Positions 8,471 through 16,338 are shown, counted from the first letter of the stretch. The stretch is DNA of 25,116 bases from an uncultured Acetatifactor sp. (GCA_910577665.1 CAJTOJ010000043.1:1-25116); one strand, 5' to 3'. Made by a program: numbers and translations. The notes: generated by a model not told the origin, from the sequence alone.

Positions 8471-8590
8471 CAGGAAACGCCATCTCTTCTGAGATATGAC
8501 CCTTAGGGGGACCGCGCTGTGGCGTAAAAGGGTTTGTGTCGCTTATGGGACCCGCCGCAGGCGGAGAATCCTGCTGTGCAGGATCTTTGT
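8471..8590 (+). other. Candidate structured RNA or small intergenic repeat with a possible pseudoknot
   Basis: ACGCCA (8477-8482) pairs with TGGCGT (8520-8525). Inside that loop, ACCCTT (8499-8504) pairs with AAGGGT (8528-8533), which lies 2 bases after the first stem, an H-type pseudoknot layout. Alternatives inside the loop include ATCTC/GAGAT and CCCTTAGGG. Two tight hairpins follow: CCGCC-GCA-GGCGG (8552-8564) and ATCCTGC-TGT-GCAGGAT (8568-8584), with a short T-rich end. It matches no riboswitch class I recognise. Confidence 0.4.
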
Positions 8591-8622
8591 CACATGTGTG
8601 GAAATAAATAAATTCTACAGAA

Positions 8623-8656
8623 ATGTCACCAATATGTCATCTGGAGTTTATATAAT
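8623..8656 (+). promoter_or_regulatory. Promoter of the D-Ala-D-Ser cassette with a Pho-box-like direct repeat
   Basis: A perfect -10, TATAAT, lies at 8651-8656, and no good -35 is seen. In place of a -35 there are two 7-bp direct repeats, ATGTCAC (8623-8629) and ATGTCAT (8634-8640), separated by 4 AT-rich bases and ending exactly 10 bp before the -10. This 7-4-7-10 layout is that of PhoB-type activated promoters, in which the response regulator replaces the -35. The regulator is not in the window. The predicted transcript start is near 8663. Confidence 0.6.
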
Positions 8657-8662
8657 GGCTCA

Positions 8663-8726
8663 TATGTGACAGACAGGTTAAATCCAGTAAACCGATGTAC
8701 CTGTAGGATTTAAGCACTGTCATATG
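8663..8726 (+). other. Stem-loop at the predicted 5' end of the cassette transcript
   Basis: Bases 8663-8672 pair with 8717-8726 (10 bp, two G-U). After an internal loop, TTAAATCC (8678-8685) pairs with GGATTTAA (8706-8713). The 20-nt terminal part contains CCTGT (8700-8704), which could instead pair with ACAGG (8673-8677) in the internal loop, giving a competing fold. The structure begins at the predicted transcript start. The leader runs about 285 nt to the ligase ATG and contains a second foldable segment at 8825-8868. Confidence 0.45.
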
Positions 8727-8946
8727 GAGATACTTACCAGAGTGGGATTCAAGGCAGATATGTGTGACAAAACACAAGAAGTAAAGGTTGAATAAAAATG
8801 CGTATTCAACTGTTGATTACCACGGGCAATGAGCCAAACGGCTGCGAAGCAGACATTTGACTCTTGCCACAAGGGTCAATAATCCCGCAGTAAGCTGTGA
8901 GGTTGTTGACATGAATGTGCATCGCAGCGCACAGAAGGATATGAAG

Positions 8947-10104
8947 ATGAGAAAATTGAAAATTGCAGTTTTTTTCGGGGGGAGATCCTCCGAGTACAGT
9001 GTGTCCCTGGAGTCGGCTTATGCCGTGCTCCGCAATCTGGATCAGAACAGATATGAACCAGTGCCAGTAGGGATCTCTGAGAGAGGCCAGTGGTACTATT
9101 ATGACGGGGATATAGAGCAGATCCGCCAGGATCGATGGCTGACGGAGGGAAACTGTATCCCGGCAGCCCTGTCGCCGGACCAGGAAGCACACAGGCTTTT
9201 GCTGTTTGAGGGGGACAGGATGAGAACACTGGAAATAGATGCGGCATTTCCAGTGATGCATGGAAGACTGGGGGAAGACGGCACCATCCAGGGGATGATC
9301 CAGATGGCAGGAATTCCCCTGGTGGGATGCGGGGTGCTGGCATCAGCACTGTGCATGGATAAAGACCGTGCCCATAAACTGGCAGCACTGGCGGGAGTGC
9401 GGACACCAGAATCCCTGTGCTTCGGACGGGAAGAGATGGAGGCAGGACATCTGCCCCACCAGAATGACAGGGAACACTGTGTGAGGAATGCCCTAAGACA
9501 CAGGGCGGACAGCTGGCAGCAGGAGGTGCTGGGATTTGCAGCAAGGACTGGGTATCCTCTTTTTGTAAAGCCTGTGAAGGCAGGCTCTTCCTATGGGGTT
9601 ACCAGGGTATCAAGGGAGCAGGAACTGCTTCCTGCTGTAGAACTGGCTTTCCAGTATGATGACCAGGTTATTGTGGAGGAGAATATAGAGGGATTCGAGG
9701 TAGGATGTGCTGTCATGGGAAACGGGGAGCTGACCGTGGGGGAAGTGGATGAGATTGAACTGGCAGGAGGATTTTTTGATTATACGGAAAAATACACATT
9801 GAAGACCTCGGCTATCCATGTGCCAGCCAGGGTGGACCAAAAGACTGCGGCACGTATCAAGGAAACGGCCAGGGTGCTGTACCGGACACTGGGGTGCAGA
9901 GGATTTGCCAGGGTGGATATGTTCCTTACTCCGGAGGGGGAAGTGGTATTCAATGAGATCAACACCATTCCGGGCTTCACGGAGCATAGCAGGTATCCGG
10001 GCATGATGAAGGCAGCCGGCATCGGATTCCCCGAACTGCTGGACCGGGTGATAGGTCTGGCTGTGGAGGAGCCTGGGCGGGAACTGAAGGCAGCAGGGCT
10101 TTAA
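8947..10104 (+). CDS. vanG: D-Ala-D-Ser ligase, VanG type (D-Ala-D-Ala ligase family)
   Basis: This ATP-grasp ligase joins D-Ala to a second D-amino or hydroxy acid for the peptidoglycan stem. It starts with KIAVFFGGRSSEYSVSLES. MCMDKDRAHKL-type sequence, KPVKAGSSYG, VDEIELAGGFFDYTEKYTL and NTIPGFTEHSRYPGM follow in order. The omega-loop EKYTL and the overall wording are much closer to my recollection of enterococcal VanG than to housekeeping Ddl, so D-Ser as second substrate is the best guess. A loop at about residues 160-185 appears longer than usual. The ATG at 8947 is chosen because AGAAGGA lies 7 bp upstream. The 385-residue length is slightly above the roughly 350 typical of the family. 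It is the first gene of a three-gene unit with VanXY- and VanT-like partners. Confidence 0.85.
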   Translation: MRKLKIAVFFGGRSSEYSVSLESAYAVLRNLDQNRYEPVPVGISERGQWYYYDGDIEQIRQDRWLTEGNCIPAALSPDQEAHRLLLFEGDRMRTLEIDAAFPVMHGRLGEDGTIQGMIQMAGIPLVGCGVLASALCMDKDRAHKLAALAGVRTPESLCFGREEMEAGHLPHQNDREHCVRNALRHRADSWQQEVLGFAARTGYPLFVKPVKAGSSYGVTRVSREQELLPAVELAFQYDDQVIVEENIEGFEVGCAVMGNGELTVGEVDEIELAGGFFDYTEKYTLKTSAIHVPARVDQKTAARIKETARVLYRTLGCRGFARVDMFLTPEGEVVFNEINTIPGFTEHSRYPGMMKAAGIGFPELLDRVIGLAVEEPGRELKAAGL

Positions 10105-10216
10105 AACATGACGGGGCTGCAAAACCGGACATTGGCACAGGGCACTTCTGTAAATTAACAGTGAAATCGCAGGTACATGACAGGAACCTGGTTTGTCCGG
10201 GGCAGGAGGATGGGGA

Positions 10217-10975
10217 ATGGAAAAGTATGTGCTGGAAGATAGAAGAATCCATGAGGGAAGCCTGATCCTGGTGAACCAGGACCATGGCTACAGGGAGCCT
10301 GGAAGGGAAGATCTGGTGCCAGCCTGGGAGGGCGTTCCCAGGGTACAGATGGAACGCAGGGCAGTGGTGCTGCTTACGGAACTGATGCAGAAAATCAAGG
10401 GCTGGGAACGGATCGTCCCTGTGAGCGGCTGGCGTTCCCGTAAAGAACAGCAGGCTATCTGGGATGACTGTCTGGAGGAGAGCGGGGAGGAATTTACCCG
10501 GAAATTCGTGGCCCTGCCAGGACATAGTGAGCACCAGACAGGGCTGGCCATCGACCTGGGGCGCAGACAGGAGGAGATAGACTTTATCTGTCCGGAATTT
10601 CCGTATACCGGTGTCTGTGGCGTTTTCCGCAGATATGCGGCTGCATACGGCTTTGTAGAGCGGTACCCTGCTGGCAAGGAGGCAGTCACAGGCATTGGAC
10701 ATGAGCCGTGGCACTTCCGGTATGTGGGAGTACCGCATGCCCACGTGATGGAGAACCAGGGACTGACCCTGGAGGAGTATATGGATTTTGTGAAGGACTA
10801 TCCCCATGGCGGGAAAGCGTATGTGACCAGGGTACAGGGAATGGAGATCGCCGTGTCTTACCTGGCCGGGCAACAGGGAGGGGATACCGTCCTGGAGATT
10901 CCAGGGAAGACACCCTGGTCAGTGTCGGGGAATAATGTGGACGGCTTCATTGTAACGGTATTCCGGGGCAGATAG
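10217..10975 (+). CDS. vanXY: VanXY-type D,D-dipeptidase/carboxypeptidase
   Basis: This zinc peptidase of the VanY/VanX fold would remove D-Ala-ending precursors so that only the modified stem is used. The metal motif SxHxxGxAxD is complete as SEHQTGLAID, with His106 and Asp113. The second part EPWHFRY gives catalytic Glu163 and Zn ligand His166. There is no signal peptide or membrane segment, as in cytoplasmic VanXY enzymes and unlike membrane VanY. The ATG at 10217 has AGGAGGA 6 bp upstream; an in-frame TTG at 10193 is less likely. It follows the ligase by 112 bp, in which no structure is evident. Confidence 0.85.
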   Translation: MEKYVLEDRRIHEGSLILVNQDHGYREPGREDLVPAWEGVPRVQMERRAVVLLTELMQKIKGWERIVPVSGWRSRKEQQAIWDDCLEESGEEFTRKFVALPGHSEHQTGLAIDLGRRQEEIDFICPEFPYTGVCGVFRRYAAAYGFVERYPAGKEAVTGIGHEPWHFRYVGVPHAHVMENQGLTLEEYMDFVKDYPHGGKAYVTRVQGMEIAVSYLAGQQGGDTVLEIPGKTPWSVSGNNVDGFIVTVFRGR

Positions 10976-11063
10976 GAATGTAAGGGACACCATAGGCCTG
11001 GCAGTCAAGCCGGCTGCATGGGAGTCTGAAACAAAAACGGAGACAACGGAGAGGGCGTATAGA

Positions 11064-12353
11064 ATGGGAACTGGGAAGGCGGAGGGAGAGATGCAGAAAG
11101 AAACTTGTGGGATCGCACAGGAAGAGTGCCTGGAAGCTTATATCATGGGAAGGGCGTGGACTGAATTAGACAGGAAGGCTCTTAGGCATAATGTTGCGGT
11201 ACTGCGTTCCCTTTTGCCTGTGGGATGTGAACTGATGCCAGCGGTGAAGGCTGATGCCTACGGGCATGGGGCGGTTCTGGTGGGGAGGGAACTGAACAAA
11301 ATGGGGGTCCAGGCGTTCTGCGTGGCCTGTGTGGAGGAGGCTGTAAAGCTGCGCAAAGGCGGCGTGGAGGGTGAGATCTTGATTCTGGGTTATACCCACC
11401 CTGCTCTGTTTCCGTTGCTGGGAGAGCATGATTTAAGTCAGACAGTAGTGGACTATGCTTATGCAAAGGAGCTGGAGAAATATGGGAAGAAAGTAGAAGT
11501 CCATATAGGCATCGATACAGGAATGCACCGTCTGGGAGAACGATGCGAGCAGATAGAAAAGCTCTGCCAGATCTGTAGAATGAAGAATCTGGTGATCAAG
11601 GGAGCTTACACCCATCTGTGTGTGGCTGATTCCGCGGCGGAGAAGGACCGGGCCTATACAAGGAAACAGGCGGAGGCCTTTTTCCATACCATGGAGGTAC
11701 TTATGAACCAGGGATATAAGATTCCCAGGCTGCATCTGTTAGCCAGCAGCGGGGTACTCTGTTATCCGGAACTGGCAGGGGACTATGCAAGGGTGGGGAT
11801 AGCCCTTTATGGTGCCTGTGGGGACATAAAAGAATGGGGACATGGAGTAACTGTACAGGAAGAAGCCAGCAGGGAAATGGCCGGACATGAAGTGGCGGTG
11901 CAGAGAACAGCACCATCCAGACAGCCTGGCCTGCAACCGGTGCTGGCCTTGAAAGCCAGGGTGGCTTCTGTGCGCAAGCTACAGCCTGGAGAGTCTGCCG
12001 GATATGGACTGGACTACATAGCCAAAAGACCTGCCAGGCTGGCAGTGCTTACCATCGGGTATGGGGACGGCCTGCCCAGGGCACTCTCCGGGGGTATAGG
12101 GGAGGTACTGATAGGAGGCAGGCGTGTGGCCATTGCAGGACGTATCTGCATGGACCAGACCCTGGTGGATATAACGGATGTGGAAGGGGTACGACCCGGG
12201 GATGTGGCTGTGCTCATAGGCAGCCAGCAGAGGGAGCATATTACAGTGGAAGAGATGGCCAGGAGGGCAGGAACTATTCCAAATGAGATTTTAAGCCGAC
12301 TGGGAGAGCGGCTTGGAAGGAGATGGGCAGACGAAAAAATGGACAAAGGATAA
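11064..12353 (+). CDS. alr: Soluble serine/alanine racemase (Alr/VanT catalytic domain)
   Basis: This fold-type III PLP racemase would supply D-Ser or D-Ala to the neighbouring ligase. Lys62 in AVKADAYGHG binds PLP, and Tyr314 in SAGYGLDY is the second catalytic base. TGMHRLG, GIALYG and GRICMDQTLVDITD are family motifs. Enterococcal VanT has a membrane acyltransferase-like half before the racemase; that half is absent here. An unusual insert of about 35 polar residues lies at 254-291, between GIALYGA and the second domain. GGAGAGGG lies before the ATG. A later ATG at 11145 would start at MGRAWTELD. Serine as substrate is inferred from the operon; a plain alanine racemase cannot be excluded. 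Confidence 0.85.
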   Translation: MGTGKAEGEMQKETCGIAQEECLEAYIMGRAWTELDRKALRHNVAVLRSLLPVGCELMPAVKADAYGHGAVLVGRELNKMGVQAFCVACVEEAVKLRKGGVEGEILILGYTHPALFPLLGEHDLSQTVVDYAYAKELEKYGKKVEVHIGIDTGMHRLGERCEQIEKLCQICRMKNLVIKGAYTHLCVADSAAEKDRAYTRKQAEAFFHTMEVLMNQGYKIPRLHLLASSGVLCYPELAGDYARVGIALYGACGDIKEWGHGVTVQEEASREMAGHEVAVQRTAPSRQPGLQPVLALKARVASVRKLQPGESAGYGLDYIAKRPARLAVLTIGYGDGLPRALSGGIGEVLIGGRRVAIAGRICMDQTLVDITDVEGVRPGDVAVLIGSQQREHITVEEMARRAGTIPNEILSRLGERLGRRWADEKMDKG

Positions 12354-12419
12354 AACCACGGTATTTCCTTCTTACCCCAGTTTTTCCAGAAAGATGCTGT
12401 CTGTATGCGTTGTTCGGCA

Positions 12420-12448
12420 TTGCCAGCCGGGGAAAAGTGTGATAGAAT
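12420..12448 (+). promoter_or_regulatory. SigA-type promoter of the yaaT operon
   Basis: TTGCCA (12420-12425), a 17-bp spacer and TAGAAT (12443-12448) form a good vegetative promoter ending 98 bp before the yaaT ATG. It gives the yaaT-rsmI genes independent transcription downstream of the cassette. Confidence 0.6.
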
Positions 12449-12546
12449 GAGCATCGGAGCATATCCGGGACATGCTATGGATCCAGCCGTTTGTGGCAGG
12501 AGCATGAGGTGTTGGGAAAGGCGCTGTGCGCCAGTGAGGTAGATAG

Positions 12547-14370
12547 ATGACGAAAGTGATAGGTGTGAGATTTCGTACAGCGGGCAAGATTTATTTCTTC
12601 GACCCTTTGCAGTTTGAGATAAAGAGAGGCGACCACGTGATCGTGGAGACAGCCAGGGGGATCGAGTTTGGCACGGTAATGGCAGGGATCATGGATGTGG
12701 AGGATGAGAAGGTGGTCCAGCCCTTGAAGCCCGTGCTACGGATAGCGAACCAGCGGGACCTGGAACAGGCCGCTGCCAACAAAGAGAAGGAAAAAGAGGC
12801 GTTTAAGATCTGCCTGGAGAAGATAAAAGAGCATGGGCTGGAAATGAAGCTCATTGATGCGGAATATACATTTGACAATAATAAGGTTCTTTTTTACTTC
12901 ACAGCGGATGGAAGGATTGATTTCAGAGAGCTGGTGAAGGATCTGGCGGGAGTGTTTAAGACCAGGATAGAGCTGCGCCAGATCGGTGTCCGGGATGAGA
13001 CGAAGATTGTGGGGGGCATTGGAATCTGTGGGAGGCCTTTGTGCTGTCATAGTTATCTGGCAGATTTTGTCCCTGTCTCCATTAAGATGGCAAAGGAACA
13101 GAACCTGTCCTTGAACCCCACCAAAATATCCGGTGTGTGTGGCAGGCTTATGTGCTGTCTGAAGAACGAGGAGGAGACATACGAGGAGCTGAACAGGAGG
13201 CTGCCTGGCATCGGGGATCAGGTGACAACAGAAGACGGGCTGAGGGGACAGGTACAGAGCGTCAACGTGCTACGCCAGCTTGTGAAAGTAGTGGTGGAGG
13301 AAGGCGATGAGAAGGAGATCAAGGAGTATCCGGTAGGGAAGCTTCAGTTCAGACGTAGGCATGGCAAGAAGGAGAAGCTGGATATATCCAAGGAGGAGCT
13401 ACAGGAGTTGGCGCGTCTGGAGGAAGAAGACCAGCAGGAATTACAGGAGAGCGCGAAGCAGGAGGGATCCGCTAAACGCGATGGCAACAGACAGAAAGAG
13501 AATGGGCGCCAGGGCGGCAGAGACCGCCAGGAAGGCAGCCAGCGCCAGGGCAACAGAAGCCGCCAGTACGGTGAAGGCCAGATCCGGGAAGAGGGAAGCC
13601 GCCGCCAGTACGGGAATGGCCAGACTCAGGAAGAGGGAAGCCGCCGCCAGTATGGTGAGAGCCAGGTCCGGGAAGAGGGCAGCACAGGTTTAGGAAATAC
13701 CTGGGAGAGGGGAAGAGGCCGGGACGGGGGCAGGAACCGTCAGCACGGGAATGGGCAGACCCAGGAGGAAGGACGCGCAGGTTTGGGAAATACCTGGGAG
13801 AGGGGAAGAGGCCGGGACGGAGGCAGGAGCCGCCAGAACCGTTGGAACCAGGAAGAAATGCAGGACTGGGGAAATGCAAGAGAGCGTCAAGGCAGCAGGA
13901 ATTACCAGGACGGCGAGGGCAGGGAAGAAGACCGAAGCCGTGAAAATGACAGGGAATATGAGGGCAGAAGGAACCGTCAGGGTGCCAGGAACCGTCAGGA
14001 CAGAGAGATACGGGAGGAGAACAGGCCACAGGATGGAATCCGGAATACAGAAGAAGGACGCGTCCACCAGAATGGCAGGAACCACCAGGATTACAAGGGT
14101 TACCAGGGCAATCGGAACCGCCCAGGCAGCCGCGAGCGCCAGAACCAGAAGGAGATAGCCGGAGCAAGGGGCAATGAAGCCGGACCTGGGGAAGGACAGC
14201 AGATGGAAACAGGCCCGGAGCTGACCGGACAGGCAGCAAGGCAGTCCGGAATTCCGGAGGGGGAACAACGCCAGAGAGGCGGCCGCAGCTTCCGGGGAAA
14301 GAGCCGGCATTTCCGGCCAAGGGGTGACAGGCCCGGCCAGGAAGGAACCGGACAGGATGGCAGCAGATAA
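12547..14370 (+). CDS. yaaT: PSP1-domain protein YaaT (RicT) with a long Arg/Gly/Gln-rich tail
   Basis: In B. subtilis this protein acts with YlbF and YmcA in an Fe-S-carrying complex that stimulates RNase Y processing and affects sporulation and competence. Residues 1-270 are the PSP1 core. The conserved Cys pattern is present: CGRPLCC (161-167) and CGRLMCC (198-204). A helical Glu/Gln stretch follows. From about residue 300 to 607 the protein is almost entirely Arg, Gly, Gln, Glu and Asn with tandem repeats of 14 and 31 residues. This tail more than doubles the usual length of about 275-300 residues and is predicted to be disordered and basic, possibly RNA-binding. GAGGT lies 6 bp before the ATG. 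Core identity is firm; the tail function is unknown. Confidence 0.93.
   Translation: MTKVIGVRFRTAGKIYFFDPLQFEIKRGDHVIVETARGIEFGTVMAGIMDVEDEKVVQPLKPVLRIANQRDLEQAAANKEKEKEAFKICLEKIKEHGLEMKLIDAEYTFDNNKVLFYFTADGRIDFRELVKDLAGVFKTRIELRQIGVRDETKIVGGIGICGRPLCCHSYLADFVPVSIKMAKEQNLSLNPTKISGVCGRLMCCLKNEEETYEELNRRLPGIGDQVTTEDGLRGQVQSVNVLRQLVKVVVEEGDEKEIKEYPVGKLQFRRRHGKKEKLDISKEELQELARLEEEDQQELQESAKQEGSAKRDGNRQKENGRQGGRDRQEGSQRQGNRSRQYGEGQIREEGSRRQYGNGQTQEEGSRRQYGESQVREEGSTGLGNTWERGRGRDGGRNRQHGNGQTQEEGRAGLGNTWERGRGRDGGRSRQNRWNQEEMQDWGNARERQGSRNYQDGEGREEDRSRENDREYEGRRNRQGARNRQDREIREENRPQDGIRNTEEGRVHQNGRNHQDYKGYQGNRNRPGSRERQNQKEIAGARGNEAGPGEGQQMETGPELTGQAARQSGIPEGEQRQRGGRSFRGKSRHFRPRGDRPGQEGTGQDGSR
13562..13830 (+). 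repeat. In-frame tandem repeats coding the YaaT tail (42-bp and 93-bp units)
   Basis: Three 42-bp units start near 13562, 13604 and 13646, each beginning GCCAGTA and coding 14 residues. Two near-identical stretches of about 49 bp at 13686-13734 and 13779-13827 lie 93 bp apart, each coding GLGNTWERGRGRDGG plus flanking residues. All periods are multiples of 3, so copy-number change keeps the frame. Confidence 0.85.
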
Positions 14371-14470
14371 GAGGAAACCAGACAGTAAAAAGCCAGCCGG
14401 GAAGGAAGCCTACAGGATGGACAATTGTGACGGCATTGTTTCCAGTGTAATTGGGCAGGATGGGGCAGGT

Positions 14471-15199
14471 ATGCTGAAAGAAAAGGAGCGCCTGGATGAT
14501 TTGCAGCGCAACGGATACCGGATCATACAGAACCCGGAGAAGTTCTGCTTTGGAATGGACGCAGTGCTGCTCACAGGCTTTGCTCATGCCAGACCGGAGG
14601 ACACCCTTCTGGATCTGGGGACAGGGACAGGTATTATTCCGCTGCTTATGGAAGCAAAGTATCACTGCACCAGGCTTACTGGACTTGAGATACAGGCCCA
14701 AAGTGCCGACATGGCAGCCAGAAGTGTGGCATTGAATGGCCTGTCAGACAAGATCCGTATTGTCATAGGGGATATCAAGGAGGCAGACCATATTTTCCAG
14801 TCTGCTTCTTTTGATTGCATTACCTGTAATCCTCCGTATATGGTCGGACAACACGGTATCGTAAATCCGGATGCGCCTAAAGCCATTGCCAGGCATGAGA
14901 TCCTGTGTACGCTGAAGGACGTGGTGGCACAGACGGCAAAACTGCTGAAGCCGGGAGGACACTTTTTCCTGGTGCACAGACCTTTCAGGCTGGCAGAGAT
15001 CCTGGTACGGCTTTCGGAGCACGGACTGGAACCAAAAAGAATGCAGCTGGTCTATCCATATGTGGATAAGGAGCCAAACATGGTGTTGCTGGAGGCTGTC
15101 CGGGGTGGCAGGCCCAGGATGACAGTGGAGAAGCCCTTGATCGTTTTCCAGGAGCCAGGAGTGTATATGCCGCAGATCCGGGAGGTATATGGGTACTAG
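14471..15199 (+). CDS. yabB: tRNA1(Val) adenine-N6 methyltransferase-like protein (YabB/TrmN6 family)
   Basis: This class I SAM-dependent methyltransferase carries DLGTGTGIIPLLM as SAM motif I and NPPYM as the catalytic motif of N6-adenine or amino-methyl transfer. The family is expected to modify A37 of tRNA-Val, as TrmN6 does in E. coli. The ATG at 14471 gives the start MLKEKERLDDLQ, which aligns with the usual family N-terminus; GGATGGGG lies upstream. Earlier in-frame ATGs at 14324, 14357 and 14417 overlap or adjoin yaaT and would add a Lys/Pro-rich extension of up to 49 residues. The gene sits between yaaT and rsmI as in Bacillus. Confidence 0.88.
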   Translation: MLKEKERLDDLQRNGYRIIQNPEKFCFGMDAVLLTGFAHARPEDTLLDLGTGTGIIPLLMEAKYHCTRLTGLEIQAQSADMAARSVALNGLSDKIRIVIGDIKEADHIFQSASFDCITCNPPYMVGQHGIVNPDAPKAIARHEILCTLKDVVAQTAKLLKPGGHFFLVHRPFRLAEILVRLSEHGLEPKRMQLVYPYVDKEPNMVLLEAVRGGRPRMTVEKPLIVFQEPGVYMPQIREVYGY

Positions 15200-15242
15200 T
15201 ACACTGGTACACGGGAAACATCGACACACAGGAGGTATGGGA

Positions 15243-16088
15243 ATGACAGGGACATTATACATATGTGCAACTCCCATCGGGAATTTGCAGGATATGACAC
15301 CCCGGGTGGTGGAGACCCTGCGGATGGTGGATGTGATTGCAGCAGAGGACACCAGGAACAGCATACGGCTGTTGAACCATTTTGACATTCACACACCCAT
15401 GACCAGTTACCATGAGTATAACAAGATAGGGAAAGCCAGACAGCTGGTGGGACAGCTCCAGGGTGGACAGAATATTGCCTTGATCACCGATGCAGGTACT
15501 CCTGCCATCTCGGATCCCGGTGAAGTGCTGGTGCAGATGTGCCAGGAGGGCGGTGTGCCGGTGACCTCACTGCCGGGGCCTTCAGCCTGTATCACGGCCC
15601 TCACCCTGTCCGGGCTTTCTACCAGACGGTTCTGCTTCGAAGGCTTTCTGCCTTCGGACAGGAAGGAAAAAAGGATGGTACTGCAGGAACTGGCCCGGGA
15701 GAGTCGTACCATGGTACTCTATGAGGCACCGCATCACCTGGTGCGAACGCTGGAAGAATTGAAGGAAACCCTGGGAGACCGGCATGTCACTCTTTGCCGG
15801 GAGCTGACGAAGAAATTTGAAACAGTGATGCCTACCACACTGGATGGGGCCCTGGAACATTACACCAGGGAACAACCCAAAGGAGAGTATGTGCTGGTAG
15901 TCCAGGGCAAGAGCCGGGAAGAAAAGCGTAAGGAGGAGATTGTCTCCTGGGAAGAACTGGGTATAGAGGAGCATATGGCGCTCTATGAAAGGCAGGGAGT
16001 GGATCACAAAGAGGCCATGAAACAGGTGGCAAAGGACAGGGGTGTAAGTAAACGGGAGATATATGGGTATCTGCATGTGGATGGATGA
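15243..16088 (+). CDS. rsmI: 16S rRNA (cytidine-1402 2'-O) methyltransferase
   Basis: RsmI methylates C1402 in the ribosomal decoding centre. The tetrapyrrole-methylase fold is clear: LYICATPIGNLQDMTPR at the N-terminus, AAEDTRNSIRLLNHF, DAGTPAISDPGE and SLPGPSACITALTLSGL. The C-terminal helix region ends with KDRGVSKREIYGYL, typical of the family. The ATG at 15243 has AGGAGG 7 bp upstream. The 281-residue length is normal. It starts 43 bp after yabB. Confidence 0.95.
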   Translation: MTGTLYICATPIGNLQDMTPRVVETLRMVDVIAAEDTRNSIRLLNHFDIHTPMTSYHEYNKIGKARQLVGQLQGGQNIALITDAGTPAISDPGEVLVQMCQEGGVPVTSLPGPSACITALTLSGLSTRRFCFEGFLPSDRKEKRMVLQELARESRTMVLYEAPHHLVRTLEELKETLGDRHVTLCRELTKKFETVMPTTLDGALEHYTREQPKGEYVLVVQGKSREEKRKEEIVSWEELGIEEHMALYERQGVDHKEAMKQVAKDRGVSKREIYGYLHVDG

Positions 16089-16138
16089 CGCACAGAAAGA
16101 TGGAGAGCTACAAGGATTAAATTGGGAGGGAACGGGAA

Positions 16139-16318
16139 ATGATATCGGGAAACTGTGACACATGTGTCAATTATGTTTATGAGGAAGATTATGAATGCTA
16201 TAGTTGCCTGGTGAACCTGGATGAAGACGAGATGTTCCGGTTCCTGTCCGGAACACAGAGGGAATGTCCTTATTACCGGATGGATGATGAATATGGAGTA
16301 GTAAAGCACCAGATGTGA
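16139..16318 (+). CDS. Small Cys-rich protein (DUF6472-like)
   Basis: The 59-residue protein has two CxxC pairs (Cys6/Cys9 and Cys20/Cys23) and Cys43, with the central stretch LVNLDEDEMFRFL and the end CPYYRMDDEYGVVKHQM. It resembles small proteins annotated as DUF6472 in Lachnospiraceae, by recollection. The Cys pattern suggests a zinc or other metal site. GGGAGGG lies upstream of the ATG. Its stop TGA overlaps an ATG in the lrgA frame (ATGTGA), suggesting co-translation. Function is unknown. Confidence 0.75.
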   Translation: MISGNCDTCVNYVYEEDYECYSCLVNLDEDEMFRFLSGTQRECPYYRMDDEYGVVKHQM

Positions 16319-16338
16319 GAGATACGGGGGATGTAAAG

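Noticed and set aside
8663..8946. T-box or other known riboswitch before the ligase
   Set aside because: No T-box core sequence (AGGGTGGNACCGCG type), no specifier-loop layout and no terminator just before the gene were found.
13472..14701. A 409-codon open frame on the minus strand
   Set aside because: It is antisense to the repetitive YaaT tail and the start of yabB. Its Pro/Ser/Cys/Gly-rich product mirrors the biased sense codons, and it has no ribosome site.
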